Shown piece after piece: positions 1 through 6,324 of a DNA stretch of 7,978 nt. Source of the stretch: Rhodospirillum sp. UBA1311 (GTDB taxonomy: Bacteria > Pseudomonadota > Alphaproteobacteria > Rhodospirillales > Rhodospirillaceae); contig DBTR01000090.1 in NCBI GenBank assembly GCA_002307145.1, positions 6,628-14,605 on the forward strand, in the 5' to 3' direction. Each line of letters opens with the position of its first letter. The first letter of the stretch is position 1. A program made the translations under genes and the position numbers. The notes below the pieces were generated by a model that saw only the letters and a program-made list of their open reading frames with translations, had not been told where the DNA came from and ran no database searches.

Positions 1-640
1 CCTTGTAGAGCGCGGCCGGCACGTTGCGGACCTGGAACACGAACGTCGTGATCACCGGGCCGTTGCCGTTGCGGGCGGGATGCGGGTCGCGCGACAAGAC
101 GATGAAGCGCGTGGTCGCGTGGGTGGCGTCCTCGATGTTCTCGGCGAGGATGTCGAGACCGTAGATCTCGGCGGCAAGCCGCGACGCGATGGCAGCGCAG
201 CTCTTGTCGCCGCGCTCGGCGACCTCGCGGGCGGCACCGGCGGTGTCGGCCGCGACCAACGCCTTGAGGCCGAACTTGCGGACGGACTGGCGGCACTGAC
301 CGAGGGCCATGATGTGGCTCTCGACAGTTTTCAAGTCCTTCAGAGTCGCGCCCTTGGGGGCGAGGAGCTGGTTGCGGATCGGCAGGAACCACTCGGCGAT
401 GATGTTGAGCTTGGAGTTGGGCATCAGCGAATGGATGTCCGACACGCGCCCGGCAACCGAATTCTCGATCGGGATCATGGCGAGGTCGGCTTCCTCGGCG
501 GTGACCGCCGAAAAGGCGTCCTCGAAGGTCGGGCACGGCACCGGCTCGAAATCCGGATAGGCCTCGCGACAGGCGATGTGCGAGTTCGCGCCCAGTTCGC
601 CCTGGAACACGATCTTCTTCGGTTGTGCGGATGCAGTCAT
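1..640 (-). CDS. pheA: Prephenate dehydratase (C-terminus cut by the window edge)
   Basis: Converts prephenate to phenylpyruvate in cytoplasmic phenylalanine synthesis. The reverse strand from the ATG at 640-638 gives 213 codons with no stop, running off the left edge. Visible motifs: FQGELGANSH (residues 12-21), PIENSVAGRV (57-66), HIMALGQC (109-116, the family's HPQALxQC region), DTAGAAREVA (132-141), and ATTRF (175-179), which holds the Thr-Arg-Phe signature at the active site. A regulatory ACT domain starts near residue 197 (TTFVFQVRNVPAAL), implying feedback control by phenylalanine; its ESRP motif would lie outside the window. There is no chorismate mutase domain at the N-terminus, so this is the monofunctional type and not the fused enterobacterial P-protein. 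It starts 25 bp after the kdsB stop and is probably cotranscribed with it. The Shine-Dalgarno site is weak (GGAA about 15 nt upstream). Confidence 0.95.
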   Translation of the reverse strand, partial: MTASAQPKKIVFQGELGANSHIACREAYPDFEPVPCPTFEDAFSAVTAEEADLAMIPIENSVAGRVSDIHSLMPNSKLNIIAEWFLPIRNQLLAPKGATLKDLKTVESHIMALGQCRQSVRKFGLKALVAADTAGAAREVAERGDKSCAAIASRLAAEIYGLDILAENIEDATHATTRFIVLSRDPHPARNGNGPVITTFVFQVRNVPAALYK

Positions 641-665
641 GGCAGTTTCGTCACATTCCGGCGGA

Positions 666-1403
666 TCAGCCGCCGCTCTTGAGGATGTCGCGGGCGCGTT
701 CGAGGTCGTCCGGCGTGTCGACGCCGAGCGGCACCGAATCGACCACGACGGCGTCGATGCGCATGCCGGCCTCGATCGCACGCAGCTGCTCGAGCTTCTC
801 GCGCCGCTCGAGTACGGAGGGCGCAAGGCCGACGAAGCGCACCAGCGCGGCACGCTGGTAGGCGTAAAGGCCGATATGATGGTAGAGGGGCCCGTCCCCC
901 CACGGGGCGGTGACGCGGGTGAAATAGAGCGCCCGCAACCGGTGCTCAGTGATCGGCGAGCCCACAATCTTGACGACGCTCGTATTGGTGCGTTCCTCGG
1001 GGCGGCTGATGACCGCCGTCAGCGTCGTGATGTCGACCTGCGGGTCGGCGAGCGGGCCGAGCGAGGCGCGGATGTCTTGCGGCGCCACCGTCGGGATATC
1101 GCCCTGGACATTGACCACGTAGCGGGCCTCGCCCCTCGGATCGACGGTATTGAGAGCCTCGAAGATGCGGTCGGACCCGGAGGCATGGTCGGAGCGGGTC
1201 ATGACGGCGCGGTAGCCGGCCTTCTCGACGGCCGTCACGATCGCCGGCGAATCAGTCGCCACCACCACCTCGCCGATATCGGCTTCGGCGGCGCGCCGGG
1301 CGACGTGGACGATCATCGGCTCGCCGCAGATATCGGCCAGGGGCTTGCCCGGCAGCCGGCTCGACGCCATGCGGGCGGGAATGAGGACAACAGTATCGGC
1401 CAC
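666..1403 (-). CDS. kdsB: 3-deoxy-manno-octulosonate cytidylyltransferase (CMP-Kdo synthetase)
   Basis: Activates Kdo with CTP to CMP-Kdo, the donor for the inner core of lipopolysaccharide; cytoplasmic. The 245 residues are normal full length. Motifs in order: the nucleotide-binding loop IPARMASSRLPGKPL (8-22), VATDS (48-52), HASGSDRI (73-80), NVQGD (98-102, whose Asp is a metal ligand in the family), the Kdo-side segment LYHHIGLYAY (173-182), LERREKLEQLRAIE (198-211) and GVDTPDDL (227-234, with the second metal-binding Asp229). The family often has Glu after NVQGD; here it is Ile103 followed by Pro, which I recall as a normal variant in relatives. The start is GTG at 1403-1401, supported by the Shine-Dalgarno sequence GAGGGG eight bases upstream (plus-strand 1412-1417). 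The ATG at 1443 is in another frame. The kdsB-pheA pair, divergent from cycM, is an order I recall from rhizobia. Confidence 0.97.
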   Translation of the reverse strand: MADTVVLIPARMASSRLPGKPLADICGEPMIVHVARRAAEADIGEVVVATDSPAIVTAVEKAGYRAVMTRSDHASGSDRIFEALNTVDPRGEARYVVNVQGDIPTVAPQDIRASLGPLADPQVDITTLTAVISRPEERTNTSVVKIVGSPITEHRLRALYFTRVTAPWGDGPLYHHIGLYAYQRAALVRFVGLAPSVLERREKLEQLRAIEAGMRIDAVVVDSVPLGVDTPDDLERARDILKSGG

Positions 1404-1604
1404 GCCAAGGGCCCCTCAGGTCGCGGCCCCCACGGCCGGTCATGGATGAACGAAGGTCTAAAAGTTCAAGCCTGCTTATACGGGTTGCCAGCCTCCAGGA
1501 AAACCGGGTATTTCAGGACCCGCCGACCGGGCCAGAGGGCCTTTTTTTTCGCCTCCACGACTACGCGCCGTCAGAGCGCGCCGCAGGTTCCAGGGGCTTG
1601 CCGC
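1404..1604. promoter_or_regulatory. Divergent intergenic region between kdsB and cycM
   Basis: These 201 bases lie between the divergent starts of kdsB and cycM and must hold both promoters. No gene is seen. For kdsB, a minus-strand TATAAG (plus-strand 1475-1480) is the best -10-like box, about 72 bp before the GTG, but its -35 (TTTTCC) is poor. For cycM, TTGCCA (1485-1490) and TATTTC (1509-1514) with an 18-bp spacer form a weak sigma-70-like pair. The cycM Shine-Dalgarno site is AGGGG near 1592-1596, about 8-9 bases before the ATG. Two small plus-strand hairpins lie in the putative cycM leader: CGGGT/ACCCG at 1505-1522 and the T-tailed one listed separately. The promoter boxes are guesses by eye. 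Confidence 0.4.
1530..1549 (+). terminator. Short hairpin with T8 tail in the cycM leader (terminator-like)
   Basis: GGCC (1530-1533), loop AGAG and GGCC (1538-1541) form a 4-bp GC stem followed directly by eight Ts (1542-1549). This is the longest T-run in the window. The arrangement resembles an intrinsic terminator read on the plus strand, 55 bp before the cycM start. The stem is short for a real terminator, so it may only be a weak pause or leader structure, or chance. Confidence 0.25.
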
Positions 1605-2165
1605 ATGGACGCTTACGAATTCAACAAGATCGCCATGGCGGTGCTGTTCGCCTGTCTCGGCGTCCTCACCCTCAACATCACCGCCGGCGCCCTGTTCTCC
1701 CCGGAGAAGCCGGACAAGCCCGGCTACGAGATCGCCGTCCAGGAGCAGAACGCCGCCCCGGCCGCGGCCCAGCCGGCGAAATCCGAGCCCATCGAGGTCC
1801 TGCTCGCCAACTCGAGCCCGGAGCGCGGCCAGGCGGGCGCCAAGGTCTGCCTCACCTGCCACACCTTCGAGAAGGGCGGCGCCAACAAGGTCGGCCCCAA
1901 TCTCTATGGCGTCGTCGGCCGCCCGAAGGCATCGGAAGCAGGATTCAACTACACGGCGGCCATGAAGGCCAAGGGCGGCGACTGGTCCTACGACGAACTC
2001 AACAAGTTCATCACCGACCCGCGCGGCTACGTGCCCGGCACCGCCATGTCGTTTGCCGGCATCAAGCGCGACAACCAGCGCGCCGACGTCATCAACTACC
2101 TGCACACGCTGGCCGACAATCCCCAGGCCCTGCCGAAGGCCGCCGACGCGCAGGGCGCCAAGTAG
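1605..2165 (+). CDS. cycM: Membrane-anchored c-type cytochrome, CycM-like
   Basis: An electron carrier anchored in the inner membrane with its haem domain in the periplasm. In rhizobia, CycM (c552) is held to carry electrons from the bc1 complex to an aa3-type oxidase; that role is taken from the family. The protein has 186 residues. A hydrophobic segment at about 9-31 lacks a clear signal-peptidase site and should act as an uncleaved anchor. A Pro/Ala/Glu-rich linker (about 32-70) leads to a class I cytochrome domain with the haem-binding CLTCH (82-86; His86 is one axial ligand), GPNLYGVVGR (97-106), FNYTAAMKAKGG (114-125) and the second ligand Met148 in PGTAMSFAG (144-152), ending with a YLHTLAD helix. 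The ATG at 1605 was chosen because the anchor follows at once and a Shine-Dalgarno site precedes it. The frame is open far upstream, but that stretch is antisense to kdsB. A terminator hairpin follows 41 bp after the stop. Confidence 0.93.
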   Translation: MDAYEFNKIAMAVLFACLGVLTLNITAGALFSPEKPDKPGYEIAVQEQNAAPAAAQPAKSEPIEVLLANSSPERGQAGAKVCLTCHTFEKGGANKVGPNLYGVVGRPKASEAGFNYTAAMKAKGGDWSYDELNKFITDPRGYVPGTAMSFAGIKRDNQRADVINYLHTLADNPQALPKAADAQGAK

Positions 2166-2206
2166 CTGCCGTCGCCCTCAGGCGAAATTAACAGATTGGC
2201 TGCCAC

Positions 2207-2234
2207 AACGGCCGGGGCGCTGCTCCGGCCGTTT
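2207..2234 (+). terminator. Strong hairpin after cycM, probable terminator
   Basis: AACGGCCGG (2207-2215) pairs perfectly with CCGGCCGTT (2225-2233). The stem extends inward by a G-U and a G-C pair to 11 bp, leaving the 5-base loop CGCTG. It begins 41 bp after the cycM stop. Only three Ts (2232-2234) end the structure, so the U-tract is short, but the stem is long and GC-rich. It most likely ends the cycM transcript and separates it from the yej genes. No other comparable stem lies between cycM and yejA1. Confidence 0.6.
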
Positions 2235-2347
2235 GCGCACGACCTGCCGGCTGTGCACGCGAAATTGAAGGCGGCGCGGCCGAGCGTCGCGATCCAGGTG
2301 TGCCCTATCCAAAAAACCGACATAATGACGCAAATACGGTGCAGACC
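2235..2347 (+). promoter_or_regulatory. Upstream region of the yej operon
   Basis: These 113 bases sit between the cycM terminator and the chosen yejA1 start and should carry the yej promoter. The most A+T-rich stretch is 2308-2337. It contains CATAAT (2321-2326), one base off a consensus -10, but no good -35 lies 16-18 bp upstream. TTGAAG at 2265-2270 resembles a -35 but lacks a matching -10. A nine-codon frame including the stop (ATG 2325 to TGA 2351) ends in a GTGA overlap with the GTG at 2348. No operator palindrome or riboswitch is recognised. Confidence 0.3.
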
Positions 2348-4270
2348 GTGACCCGGAGACCCGACTTGCCCCTCAACCGCCGTGACCTTCTCAAAGCCGG
2401 AACGCTGGCGCTGGCCTCGACCTCGTTGTCCGGACTGGGTCTGACCACAACCGTGCCGCGAGCGTTAGCCCAGGCGGCCCCGCCGGTCGGCCCTGCTTCC
2501 TGGCGCCATGGCCTGTCGCTGTTCGGCGATGTCCACTATCCGGCCGACTTCAGGCATTTCGACTACGTCAACCCGGATGCCCCCAAGGGCGGCGCGGTGC
2601 GCCAGATCGCCATCGGCACCTACGACAACTTCAACATCGTGGTGTCGGGCGTGAAGGGCAATCTCGCCGGCCCGGTCATCCTCCTTTACGAAGCCCTGAC
2701 GACGCCGGCGCTCGATGAGGTCTCGACCGAATACGGCCAGCTCGCCGAAACGATTTCCTACCCGGCCGACTACTCGACCGTCACCTATCGGTTGCGCGCC
2801 GCGGCGAAGTGGCACGACGGCAAGCCGGTGACGCCGGAGGACGTCATCTTCTCGCTCGACGCCTTCAAGCAGAACCATCCCCAATATGCGGCCTACTACC
2901 GCCACGTCACCAAGGCGGAGAAGACGGGCGAGCGCGACGTCACTTTCACGTTCGACTCGACCGGCAACCGCGAGCTGCCGCAGATCGTCGGCCAGTTGCG
3001 CGTTCTGCCGAAACACTGGTGGGAGGGGACGGATGCCGCCGGCAAGAAGCGCGACATCGCCGCGACCACGCTCGAAGCCCCGCTCGGCAGCGGCCCTTAT
3101 CGCATCAAGGAGTTCGTGCCAGGGCGCACCGTCGTGCTCGAACGCGTCAAGGACTACTGGGGCAAGGACCTGCCCGTGAGCGTCGGCCAGAACAATTTCG
3201 ACGAGCTGCGTTACGAGTATTTTCGCGATTCCACCGTCGCCATCGAAGCCTTCAAGGGCGACGCGGTCGACTGGCGTACGGAGAACTCGGCCAAGGACTG
3301 GGCGACCGCCTACGATTTCCCGGCCGTCAAGGACAGGCGCGTCGTCCTGGAGGAATTCCCGCTGCGCAGCTCCGGCGCCATGCAGGCTTTTGCCTTCAAC
3401 ATCCGCCGCAACAAGTTCAAGGACGCGAATGTGCGGCGCGCCTTCAACTACGGCTTCGACTTCGAAGACATGAACCAGGCCATGTTCTTCGGCCAGTACA
3501 AGCGCATCGCCAGCTACTTTGAAGGCATGCCCGACCTGATGTCGTCCGGCCTGCCACAAGGCCAGGAGCTGGAGATCCTGCAGGCCGTCAAGGACAAGGT
3601 GCCGGCGGAGGTCTTCACCACGCCCTACACCAATCCGGTCGGCGGCTCACCGGAGGCGACGCGCACCAACCTGCGCGAGGGCCTGCGGCTGATGAAGCTC
3701 GGCGGCTTCGAGGTACGCGACCGAAAACTCGTCAACGTCAAGACCGGCGAACCGATGACGGTCGAGTTCCTGCTCGCCTCACCGACTTTCGAGCGGCTGG
3801 TGCTGCGCTATCAGCCCTCGCTCGAACGCATGGGCATCACCGTCACGGTGCGCACCATCGATCCGAGCCAGTACGAGAACCGGCTGCGCAACTGGGATTT
3901 CGACATCATCGTCGACTCGTGGGGCGAGTCGCTCTCGCCCGGCAACGAGCAGCGCGGCTTCTGGGGCTCGGCGGCCGCCGACCAGCCGGGCTCGCAGAAT
4001 TCGATCGGCATCAAGAACGAGGCCATCGACGCCCTGATCGACCAGGTGATCTTCGCCAAGGACCGTGCGGGACTGGTCGCCGCCGTGAAGGCGCTCGACC
4101 GCGTGCTCCTGTGGAATTTTTACGTCGTGCCGCAGTGGACTTATGGCAAGGCGCGCACGGCGCGCTGGGACCGCTTCGCCCGCCCCGACAAGATGCCGCA
4201 ATATGGCGCCTCGGCGTTTCCGACCATCTGGTGGTGGGACGCCAGCCGGGCCGCGAAGGTGCGCTCGTGA
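2348..4270 (+). CDS. yejA: Periplasmic solute-binding protein of a Yej-type oligopeptide ABC importer, first copy
   Basis: A family 5 extracellular solute-binding protein (SBP_bac_5) expected to capture peptides in the periplasm and pass them to YejB-YejE. From the chosen start it has 640 residues. A twin-arginine signal is visible: NRRDLLKAG (10-18), a hydrophobic core to about 32, and ALA-Q (39-42) as a likely cleavage site. The YejA hallmark FGDVHYPADFRHFDYVNPD begins at residue 59 and ends in APKGG (78-82). The family signature AKWHDGKPVTPEDVIFS is at 153-169, LGSGPY at 246-251 and DYWGKDLPVSVGQNNFD at 269-285; the C-terminus has IWWWD. The start is uncertain. The frame is open from GTG 2300. 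GTG 2348 gives a normal Tat n-region but has no clear Shine-Dalgarno site. TTG 2366 has GGAG seven bases upstream and is a serious alternative. It overlaps yejA2 by four bases. Confidence 0.93.
   Translation: MTRRPDLPLNRRDLLKAGTLALASTSLSGLGLTTTVPRALAQAAPPVGPASWRHGLSLFGDVHYPADFRHFDYVNPDAPKGGAVRQIAIGTYDNFNIVVSGVKGNLAGPVILLYEALTTPALDEVSTEYGQLAETISYPADYSTVTYRLRAAAKWHDGKPVTPEDVIFSLDAFKQNHPQYAAYYRHVTKAEKTGERDVTFTFDSTGNRELPQIVGQLRVLPKHWWEGTDAAGKKRDIAATTLEAPLGSGPYRIKEFVPGRTVVLERVKDYWGKDLPVSVGQNNFDELRYEYFRDSTVAIEAFKGDAVDWRTENSAKDWATAYDFPAVKDRRVVLEEFPLRSSGAMQAFAFNIRRNKFKDANVRRAFNYGFDFEDMNQAMFFGQYKRIASYFEGMPDLMSSGLPQGQELEILQAVKDKVPAEVFTTPYTNPVGGSPEATRTNLREGLRLMKLGGFEVRDRKLVNVKTGEPMTVEFLLASPTFERLVLRYQPSLERMGITVTVRTIDPSQYENRLRNWDFDIIVDSWGESLSPGNEQRGFWGSAAADQPGSQNSIGIKNEAIDALIDQVIFAKDRAGLVAAVKALDRVLLWNFYVVPQWTYGKARTARWDRFARPDKMPQYGASAFPTIWWWDASRAAKVRS
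4255..4270 (+). promoter_or_regulatory. GTGA stop-start overlap with internal ribosome binding site (yejA1/yejA2 junction)
   Basis: The yejA1 stop TGA (4268-4270) overlaps the GTG start of yejA2 (4267-4269). GAAGG (4255-4259) lies seven bases before the GTG, inside the end of yejA1, and fits a Shine-Dalgarno site. This fixes the yejA2 start, although its frame stays open back to 3919. It implies translational coupling of the two binding proteins. Confidence 0.75.
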
Positions 4271-6126
4271 GGCCGACCCGCCGCGCGGCCCTGATCGGCG
4301 CCGGCGCGTTCGTTGGCTCCTTGCCTCTCCGGCCACTCCGCCTGCGCGCCGGAGAGGCGGAGCGCCACGGCATCTCCGCCTTCGGCGACCTGAAGTATCC
4401 ACCCGACTTCGGGCATTTCGGTTATGTGAACGCCAGCGCTCCCAAGGGCGGCGTATTCTCGCAGCTCGGCGCGACGCGCATCTACAACCAGAATTTCCTC
4501 ACCTTCAACTCGCTCAACAGCTTCATCCTGCGCGGCGACGCCGCGCTCGGCATGGAGCGTAATTTCGCCGTCCTGATGGTGCGCGCGTTCGACGAGCCGG
4601 ATGCCATGTACGGGCTTGCCGCCGCCGGCGTGCATATTTCGCCGGACGGGCTGACCTACCGCTACCGCCTGCGCAAGGAGGCGCGCTTCCACGACGGCAG
4701 TCCGCTCACCGCTCCCGATGTCGCCTTCTCGTTCAACCTCCTCAAGGAGAAGGGCCATCCGATCATCCATCAACTCACGCGCGACTTTACCGGTGCCGAG
4801 GCGGAGAGCGACGAGATCGTGGTGGCGCACTTCGCTCCTAACCGTGGTCGCGATGTGCCGCTGTTCGTCGCCGCTCTGCCGATCTTCTCGCGCGCCTATT
4901 ACGCGGCGAAGCCTTTCGAGGAGTCCACACTCGACATCCCGCTCGGCTCCGGGCCGTATAAAGTCGGCCGTTTCGAAGCCGGGCGCTACATCGAATACGA
5001 GCGCGTCAAGGACTGGTGGGGCTCGAATCTGCCCGTCAGCGTCGGTCAGAACAATTTCGACGTGCTGCGCTACGAATACTACCGCGACCGCGACGTCGCC
5101 TTCGAGGGCTTTACCGGCAAGAGCTACCTGTTCCGCGAAGAGTTCACGGCGCGCATCTGGGCGACACGCTACGACTTCCCCGCCATCAAAGAGGGCCGCG
5201 TCAAGCGCGAGATCATTCCCGACCAGACGCCGTCCGGCGCGCAAGGCTGGTTCATCAACACGCGGCGTGACAAGTTCAAGAATTCCAAGCTGCGCGAAGC
5301 GCTCATCTATGCCTTCGACTTCGAGTGGACCAACCGGACAATCATGTACGGCGCCTACGAGCGCACCCAGTCGGTGTTCGAGAACTCCGACATGAAGGCC
5401 ATGGGTCCGCCCGGGCTGGACGAACTCGCACTCCTGGAACCGTTCCGCGGCAAGGTGCCGGACGAGGTGTTCGGCGAGCCGTTCGTGCCGCCGGTGTCGG
5501 ACGGCTCCGGCCAGGACCGCACGCTGCTCAGGAAGGCCGTGCAGCTCCTGCAGGAGGCTGGATATCAGATCAAGGACGGCAAGCGCGTCAATTCGAAGGG
5601 CGAACCACTGACGATCGAATTCCTGCTCGACGAGCCGGCCTTCCAGGCGCACCACATGCCCTATTTCAAGAACCTGGCGACGCTCGGCATCGAGGCGACG
5701 TTGCGCTTGGTCGATCCCGTTCAGCACCGCGCCCGCCAAGACCAGTTCGATTTCGATATCGCGATCCAGCGCATGTCGTTTTCCTCGACTCCGGGCGATT
5801 CGTTGCGCTCCTATCTGTCGTCGCAGGCTGCCGCCACGCCGGGGTCCAACAATCTCGCCGGCATCGCCGATCCGGCGATCGATGCGCTCATCGAGGTGAT
5901 CATCGCCGCCAAGAACCGGAGCGAACTGACGACCGCCTGTCGCGTTCTCGACCGCATCATACGCGCCGGCCGCTATTGGGTTCCGCAATGGTTCAGCAAG
6001 GCGCACCGGCTCGCCTTCTGGGACGTGTTCGGCCATCCGTTGGAAAAGCCGCGCTACGACCGCGGGGCGCCCGACACCTGGTGGTATGATCAGGCCAAGG
6101 CCGCCAAGCTCGATGGAAAGGGGTAA
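4267..6126 (+). CDS. yejA: Periplasmic solute-binding protein of a Yej-type oligopeptide ABC importer, second copy
   Basis: A second family 5 solute-binding protein of 619 residues, paralogous to the product just upstream. Matching landmarks in the same order: AFGDLKYPPDFGHFGYVN (38-55) then APKGG, EARFHDGSPLTAPDVAFSF, LGSGPYK (226-232), DWWGSNLPVSVGQNNFD (249-265), and the C-terminal TWWYD. The distance from LGSGPY to the D-x-W-G motif is 23 residues in both copies, so they align without a gap there. The N-terminus TRRAALIGAGAF (4-15) resembles a short Tat signal, with possible cleavage near LRA (26-28), a less clean site than in the first copy. GTG 4267 is chosen from the GTGA overlap, the GAAGG upstream and the position of the signal. 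The two copies differ clearly in many side chains, so their ligands probably differ. In Agrobacterium a binding protein named YepA works with YejBEF in peptidoglycan peptide uptake; which copy here corresponds cannot be told by eye. Confidence 0.93.
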   Translation: MRPTRRAALIGAGAFVGSLPLRPLRLRAGEAERHGISAFGDLKYPPDFGHFGYVNASAPKGGVFSQLGATRIYNQNFLTFNSLNSFILRGDAALGMERNFAVLMVRAFDEPDAMYGLAAAGVHISPDGLTYRYRLRKEARFHDGSPLTAPDVAFSFNLLKEKGHPIIHQLTRDFTGAEAESDEIVVAHFAPNRGRDVPLFVAALPIFSRAYYAAKPFEESTLDIPLGSGPYKVGRFEAGRYIEYERVKDWWGSNLPVSVGQNNFDVLRYEYYRDRDVAFEGFTGKSYLFREEFTARIWATRYDFPAIKEGRVKREIIPDQTPSGAQGWFINTRRDKFKNSKLREALIYAFDFEWTNRTIMYGAYERTQSVFENSDMKAMGPPGLDELALLEPFRGKVPDEVFGEPFVPPVSDGSGQDRTLLRKAVQLLQEAGYQIKDGKRVNSKGEPLTIEFLLDEPAFQAHHMPYFKNLATLGIEATLRLVDPVQHRARQDQFDFDIAIQRMSFSSTPGDSLRSYLSSQAAATPGSNNLAGIADPAIDALIEVIIAAKNRSELTTACRVLDRIIRAGRYWVPQWFSKAHRLAFWDVFGHPLEKPRYDRGAPDTWWYDQAKAAKLDGKG

Positions 6127-6151
6127 GTCGCGTCACACCATCGTGTTGCCA

Positions 6152-6253
6152 CATCCTTTGAGACGGTGGCCCGCGGGTCGGCTTCAGCCGACTTGCTTGT
6201 CTGGTATATCGATGTCGGGCAAGCCCGACGGGGCCGCTTCCTCAGGATGAGGA
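6152..6253 (+). repeat. Interspersed palindromic repeat, forward copy, with enlarged middle
   Basis: The ends are CATCCTTTGAGACG (6152-6165) and TCCTCAGGATGAGGA (6239-6253). They match the ends of the inverted copy at 6270-6312 with one mismatch in the first end and none in the second. The middle is 73 bases here against 14 in the other copy and holds two perfect hairpins, at 6177-6192 and 6214-6229. The end sequences resemble an abundant interspersed repeat that I recall from Bradyrhizobium-like genomes; this was not searched. Confidence 0.7.
6177..6229. repeat. Two-hairpin segment inside the forward repeat copy
   Basis: GTCGGC-TTCA-GCCGAC (6177-6192) is a perfect 6-bp stem. GTCGGGC-AA-GCCCGAC (6214-6229) is a perfect 7-bp stem on a 2-base loop. 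They are joined by an A+T-richer 21-base spacer containing GGTATATCGA. The two outer arms (GTCGG at 6177-6181 and CCGAC at 6225-6229) could also pair over the whole segment, so it is palindromic at two scales. It may be a separate element or a longer variant of the repeat core. Confidence 0.5.
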
Positions 6254-6269
6254 ATATACTCTGAGTCGA

Positions 6270-6312
6270 TCCTCATCCTGAGGAGCCCGCGCAGCGGGCG
6301 TCTCGAAGGATG
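6270..6312 (-). repeat. Interspersed palindromic repeat, inverted copy
   Basis: Read on the minus strand this 43-base unit runs CATCCTTCGAGACG, a 14-base GC-rich middle, then TCCTCAGGATGAGGA. The middle, with one adjoining base, contains the perfect hairpin GCCCGC-GCA-GCGGGC (plus-strand 6285-6299). Its inner end (6270-6284) pairs perfectly over 15 bp with 6239-6253 of the forward copy across a 16-base loop, making a strong stem in the yej transcript. The unit ends at 6312, only 24 bases before the yejB start, and supplies a false ATG at 6310. Confidence 0.75.
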
Positions 6313-6318
6313 TGGTCC

Positions 6319-6324
6319 GGAGAG
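6319..6324 (+). promoter_or_regulatory. Ribosome binding site deciding the yejB start
   Basis: GGAGAG at 6319-6324 lies 12 bases before ATG 6337, slightly far but the only purine-rich match. It is downstream of the in-frame ATG at 6310, which lies within the repeat. It therefore supports 6337, where the protein begins MTAYIVRRLL as expected for YejB. Confidence 0.55.

Noticed and set aside
576..1604. A long in-frame extension upstream of cycM, open back to 576.
   Set aside because: It runs antisense through the whole of kdsB and part of pheA. A membrane anchor and a Shine-Dalgarno site place the true start at 1605.
2465..3559. A 364-codon open frame on the minus strand, antisense to yejA1.
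   Set aside because: Same pattern: a low-complexity, Val/Ala/Arg-rich shadow of a strongly supported gene, with no motif.
3919..4266. An in-frame extension upstream of yejA2 inside yejA1.
   Set aside because: Its residues are an out-of-frame reading of yejA1. The Tat-like signal and GTGA overlap place the start at 4267.
4141..6036. A 631-codon open frame on the minus strand, antisense to yejA2.
   Set aside because: Its translation is Arg/Gly/Glu/Val-rich without a recognisable domain, as expected for the mirror frame of a high-GC gene. The plus-strand frame has clear SBP family motifs.
6236..6286. The inverted repeat as an intrinsic terminator after yejA2.
   Set aside because: The stem is strong, but no T-run follows on the plus strand and yejB-yejE lie just downstream in the same transporter. 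It is better described as a repeat element, with attenuation left open.
6152..6312. The palindromic units as a CRISPR array.
   Set aside because: There are only two copies, in inverted orientation and with unequal middles. No regular spacers or cas genes are present.
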